A stretch of 64,000 bases of DNA from Corynebacterium silvaticum (GTDB taxonomy: Bacteria > Actinomycetota > Actinomycetes > Mycobacteriales > Mycobacteriaceae). The DNA lies in assembly GCF_004382825.2 (NCBI RefSeq), contig NZ_SDQO02000001.1, positions 682,001 to 746,000 of the forward strand. Direction: 5' to 3'. A program made the translations under genes and the position numbers. Of this stretch, positions 61,578 through 64,000 are shown one piece after another (positions within the stretch are counted from its first letter, which is position 1; the number at the start of each line of letters is the position of its first letter). The notes under the pieces were generated by a model, which searched no databases, was not told where the DNA came from, and saw only the letters and a program-made list of their open reading frames with translations.

Positions 61578-62156
61578 CTATGGCGTAGGTTTTGGGTGGG
61601 AGCGCACAGTTTCTTCTACAAGGTCGAGAACTTGATCAAGATCCTCTGTAGCGGTGCCGGAGGCTAGTCGGGAAATGAAGCCATCCATTACTGTTTCTAG
61701 GTAGGTGTGAAGAACCTGTATGGGAACGTCGTCACGCATTCTTCCTAAATGCGCATTTCGCTCAAGACGAGTTACCACCGCTTCATCTAACACTCGCTGA
61801 TGCTCTTGCCACCGAGCTCTGAAAGCTGGATCTGTGCGGAGCATTTTGGCGATCTCTAGCCGTGTGGCTAGCCAATCGTGGCGCTCTGGATGGTCAAGCA
61901 TATCTCGCATGACTTCAACCAAGCCGTTTTCTGCAACAACTTCCGCCATTCGTGCAGCATCTTCTCGCGCTAAAGCCAGAAAAAGATTTTCTTTGTCGTT
62001 GAAATGGTGAAAAATCGCGCCGCGAGACTTTCCTATGGTCTCTTCCAGACGACGTACGGTCGCTCCCTCGTAGCCGTGCTCAGCGAAACACCTGCGAGCC
62101 CCTTCTAGGATCTCTTGGCGACGCAGCGTCAGTTCGGTGCTACTTACAACGGGCAC
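61578..62156 (-). CDS. acnR: TetR-family aconitase repressor AcnR
   Basis: A 192-residue TetR-type regulator. The N-terminal helix-turn-helix is LRRQEILEGARRCFAEHGYEGATVRRLEETIGKSRGAIFHHFNDKENLF; the C-terminal ligand domain is variable. It lies directly downstream of acn on the same strand, as acnR does in C. glutamicum, where it represses acn. GTG 62154-62156 has AAGGAAGGGG upstream. The acn promoter with its AcnR operator lies outside the window. Confidence 0.93.
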   Translation of the reverse strand: MPVVSSTELTLRRQEILEGARRCFAEHGYEGATVRRLEETIGKSRGAIFHHFNDKENLFLALAREDAARMAEVVAENGLVEVMRDMLDHPERHDWLATRLEIAKMLRTDPAFRARWQEHQRVLDEAVVTRLERNAHLGRMRDDVPIQVLHTYLETVMDGFISRLASGTATEDLDQVLDLVEETVRSHPKPTP

Positions 62157-62185
62157 GAAGGACCCCTTCCTTCTGGTCTAAAGAA

Positions 62186-62220
62186 TCGAGGACTCCGCTC
62201 AACGAGAATGGAGTCCTCGA
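62186..62220 (-). terminator. Terminator between acn and acnR
   Basis: Perfect 11-bp stem TCGAGGACTCC (62186-62196) / GGAGTCCTCGA (62210-62220), followed on the minus strand by TTCTTT. It probably causes partial termination, so acnR is less transcribed than acn. Confidence 0.8.
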
Positions 62221-62252
62221 AGTTCATGATCCTAAACGACTAAGGCTGCACA

Positions 62253-64000
62253 CTAGCCCTTAATCATCTGACGGAGCACGAATTGCAGGATACCGCCGTT
62301 ACGATAGTAATCAGCCTCACCTGGTGTATCGATACGAACAACTGCATCGAATTCAACCTTGTCGCCGGAATCCTTTGTAGCCGTCACATGAACGGTCTTT
62401 GGAGTAACTCCGTTGTTCAGCTCTTCGATGCCTTCGATGTCAAAGACCTCAGTGCCGTCCAAACCGAGGCTTGCATGCGACTCGCCCTCAGGGAACTGAA
62501 GCGGAATCACACCCATACCGATGAGGTTAGAGCGGTGAATGCGCTCGAAAGACTCGGTGATGACAGCCTTGACACCCAGGAGGTTAGTACCCTTTGCAGC
62601 CCAGTCACGCGATGAACCAGTACCGTACTCTTTTCCGCCTAGAACGACCAGCGGAATGCCAGCAGCCTTGTAGTTTTCGCATGCATCGAAGATAAAGGCC
62701 TGAGGCGCATCATTCTGTGTAAAGTTGCGCGTATAGCCGCCTGCCACATCTACCAGCTGGTTCTGCAAGCGGATGTTGGCAAACGTGCCTCGCATCATGA
62801 CCTCGTGGTTACCACGGCGAGATCCCAAAGAGTTGTAGTCATTGCGGGATACACCGTTGGCATCGAGGTACTGCGCAGCAGGAGTGCCTGGCTTGATGGA
62901 CGACGCAGGAGAGATGTGGTCGGTGGTTACAGAGTCACCTAGCTTTGCCAAAACACGAGCGCCCTTGATATCCGTGACCGGGGAAGTCTCCAGAGTCATG
63001 CCATCAAAGTAAGGCGCCTTGCGGATGTAGGTAGAGGACTCGTCCCACTCGAAAGTCTTGCCTTCTGGTGTGGGGAGGTTTTGCCACTGCTCGTCACCTT
63101 TGAACACATCGGCGTAGTCAGCTTCGTAGAGCTCACGAGAGATAGCAGACTCGATGGTGGATTCGATCGCCTCGGTAGAAGGCCAGATATCCTTCAGGAA
63201 GACGTCATTTCCGTCCTGGTCTTTGCCAAGTGCTTGAGTCTCAAAGTCAAAGTCCATTGTTCCCGCGATGGCATAAGCGATAACCATGATCGGGGATGCC
63301 AAGTAATTCATCTTGACATCTGGGGAGATGCGACCTTCAAAGTTGCGGTTACCAGACAGCACAGCGGTTGCGGTCAAGTCGTGCTCATTGATCGCGGTGG
63401 AAATCTCTTCTGGAAGCGGGCCGGAGTTACCGATACACGTGGTGCAACCAAAACCAGAGAGGTAGAAGCCCAGTGCCTCAAGGTCTTTCCAGAGGTCAGC
63501 GCGGCGGTAGTATCCGTCGACAACCTGGGAGCCAGGCGCACAAATGGTCTTGACCCATGGCTTAGCTTTAAGTCCCTTTTCGGCAGCCTTACGGGCGATC
63601 AGGCCAGCGCCAATCATGACGGATGGGTTAGATGTGTTGGTGCAAGAGGTAATGGAAGCGATAGCGACCATGCCGTGATCGAGCGTGTACTCACCACCGT
63701 TTGGAGAGGTTACTACTACAGGGTTGGACTGGCGTCCGGCAGCACCTGCGGCAGCGGACTCGCCATGGCCGGCGCGGGAAGCGTTGTAGTTAACGTTGGA
63801 GTCTCCCTCTTCCTGGGCAGCACCCTCGGCGTCCATGCGCTTTGCCGGAAGCGACTTATCAGCAGGTTCCGCAGAGCAGTAATCGGGGAGATCTTTACGG
63901 AATTGCTCTTTTGCCTCGGTGAGTAGGATGCGGTCCTGCGGGCGCTTGGGGCCAGCGATCGAGGGGACAACCGTGCCAAGATCTAGCTCTAGGTACTCGG
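62253..64000 (-). CDS. acn: Aconitate hydratase, C-terminal part (5' end outside window)
   Basis: The C-terminal ~582 residues of aconitase (AcnA type), which isomerises citrate and isocitrate in the TCA cycle. The Fe-S Cys ligands are in [20 protein letters not shown] and [14 protein letters not shown]; the swivel domain has [26 protein letters not shown] and [16 protein letters not shown]. The frame runs off the right edge; the ATG at 63836 is internal, since residues before it ([18 protein letters not shown]) continue the family sequence. Its cluster would be supplied by the Suf system in this window. Confidence 0.96.
   Translation of the reverse strand, partial: EYLELDLGTVVPSIAGPKRPQDRILLTEAKEQFRKDLPDYCSAEPADKSLPAKRMDAEGAAQEEGDSNVNYNASRAGHGESAAAGAAGRQSNPVVVTSPNGGEYTLDHGMVAIASITSCTNTSNPSVMIGAGLIARKAAEKGLKAKPWVKTICAPGSQVVDGYYRRADLWKDLEALGFYLSGFGCTTCIGNSGPLPEEISTAINEHDLTATAVLSGNRNFEGRISPDVKMNYLASPIMVIAYAIAGTMDFDFETQALGKDQDGNDVFLKDIWPSTEAIESTIESAISRELYEADYADVFKGDEQWQNLPTPEGKTFEWDESSTYIRKAPYFDGMTLETSPVTDIKGARVLAKLGDSVTTDHISPASSIKPGTPAAQYLDANGVSRNDYNSLGSRRGNHEVMMRGTFANIRLQNQLVDVAGGYTRNFTQNDAPQAFIFDACENYKAAGIPLVVLGGKEYGTGSSRDWAAKGTNLLGVKAVITESFERIHRSNLIGMGVIPLQFPEGESHASLGLDGTEVFDIEGIEELNNGVTPKTVHVTATKDSGDKVEFDAVVRIDTPGEADYYRNGGILQFVLRQMIKG

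Noticed and set aside
62622-62650. CAGTACCGTAC-like string resembling an AcnR operator
   Set aside because: It lies inside the conserved aconitase coding sequence; the true operator should be upstream of acn, outside the window.
63716-63979. Separate 87-codon minus-strand frame near the right edge
   Set aside because: It overlaps the continuing aconitase frame and is low-complexity; a shadow.

Overview
This window is a 64 kb piece of a Corynebacterium chromosome. The gene order (pyr/car, mihF-gmk-rpoZ-coaBC-metK-priA, def-fmt-rsmB-rpe-rib, uvrC-rapZ-yvcK-whiA, gapA-pgk-tpiA-ppc-secG, pgl-opcA-zwf-tal-tkt, ctaB/ctaA, mptB, suf, acnR-acn) is the conserved order of that genus. OpcA, an MptB-type mannosyltransferase, a mycobacterial-type PyrF, mIHF and AcnR all point to the Corynebacteriales. 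Moderate GC content and a sortase-anchored surface protein suggest the diphtheriae/ulcerans/pseudotuberculosis group, but I cannot name the species.

Layout. 1-6.2 kb: the 3' end of the pyrimidine operon (pyrC, carA, carB, pyrF). 6.6-12.7 kb: nucleoid factor, guanylate kinase, RNA polymerase omega, CoA synthesis, S-adenosylmethionine synthetase and PriA. 12.9-20.3 kb: peptide deformylase, Met-tRNA formyltransferase, rRNA methyltransferase, ribulose-phosphate epimerase and four riboflavin genes. 20.5-26.3 kb: a membrane PH-like protein, UvrC and the RapZ-YvcK-WhiA trio. 26.7-33.2 kb: lower glycolysis, PEP carboxylase and SecG. 33.3-40.1 kb (minus strand): the pentose phosphate cluster. 40.5-46.3 kb: heme O/heme A synthesis, an ABC exporter and a mannosyltransferase. 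46.6-53.1 kb: a SufR-SufBDCSUT iron-sulfur assembly operon, then an ABC-F ATPase. 55-59 kb: the least conserved-looking part, with a LAKTG surface protein, an orphan AAA-type ATPase behind direct repeats and a tiny membrane protein. 59-64 kb (minus strand): an ACT protein with a PFL/UPF0210 protein, a glutamine-amidotransferase-like protein, AcnR and the C-terminal part of aconitase.

How it fits together. Most of the window is core metabolism: carbon flow (glycolysis, anaplerosis, pentose phosphate, aconitase), nucleotide and cofactor synthesis, and Fe-S supply for enzymes such as aconitase. The most informative non-coding signals are two copies of TAGAC-N6-GTCTA, the published form of the McbR (methionine/cysteine repressor) operator. 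One lies exactly between the -35 and -10 of metK; the other is a large palindrome overlapping the -10 of the amidotransferase-like gene. Further signals are a TGTAGGT repeat array in front of the orphan ATPase, palindromes before sufR, several strong terminators, and at least nine genes with a -10 hexamer 6-8 nt before the start codon and no ribosome binding site, which suggests leaderless transcripts.

I see no tRNA, rRNA, insertion sequence, prophage or CRISPR array in the window.
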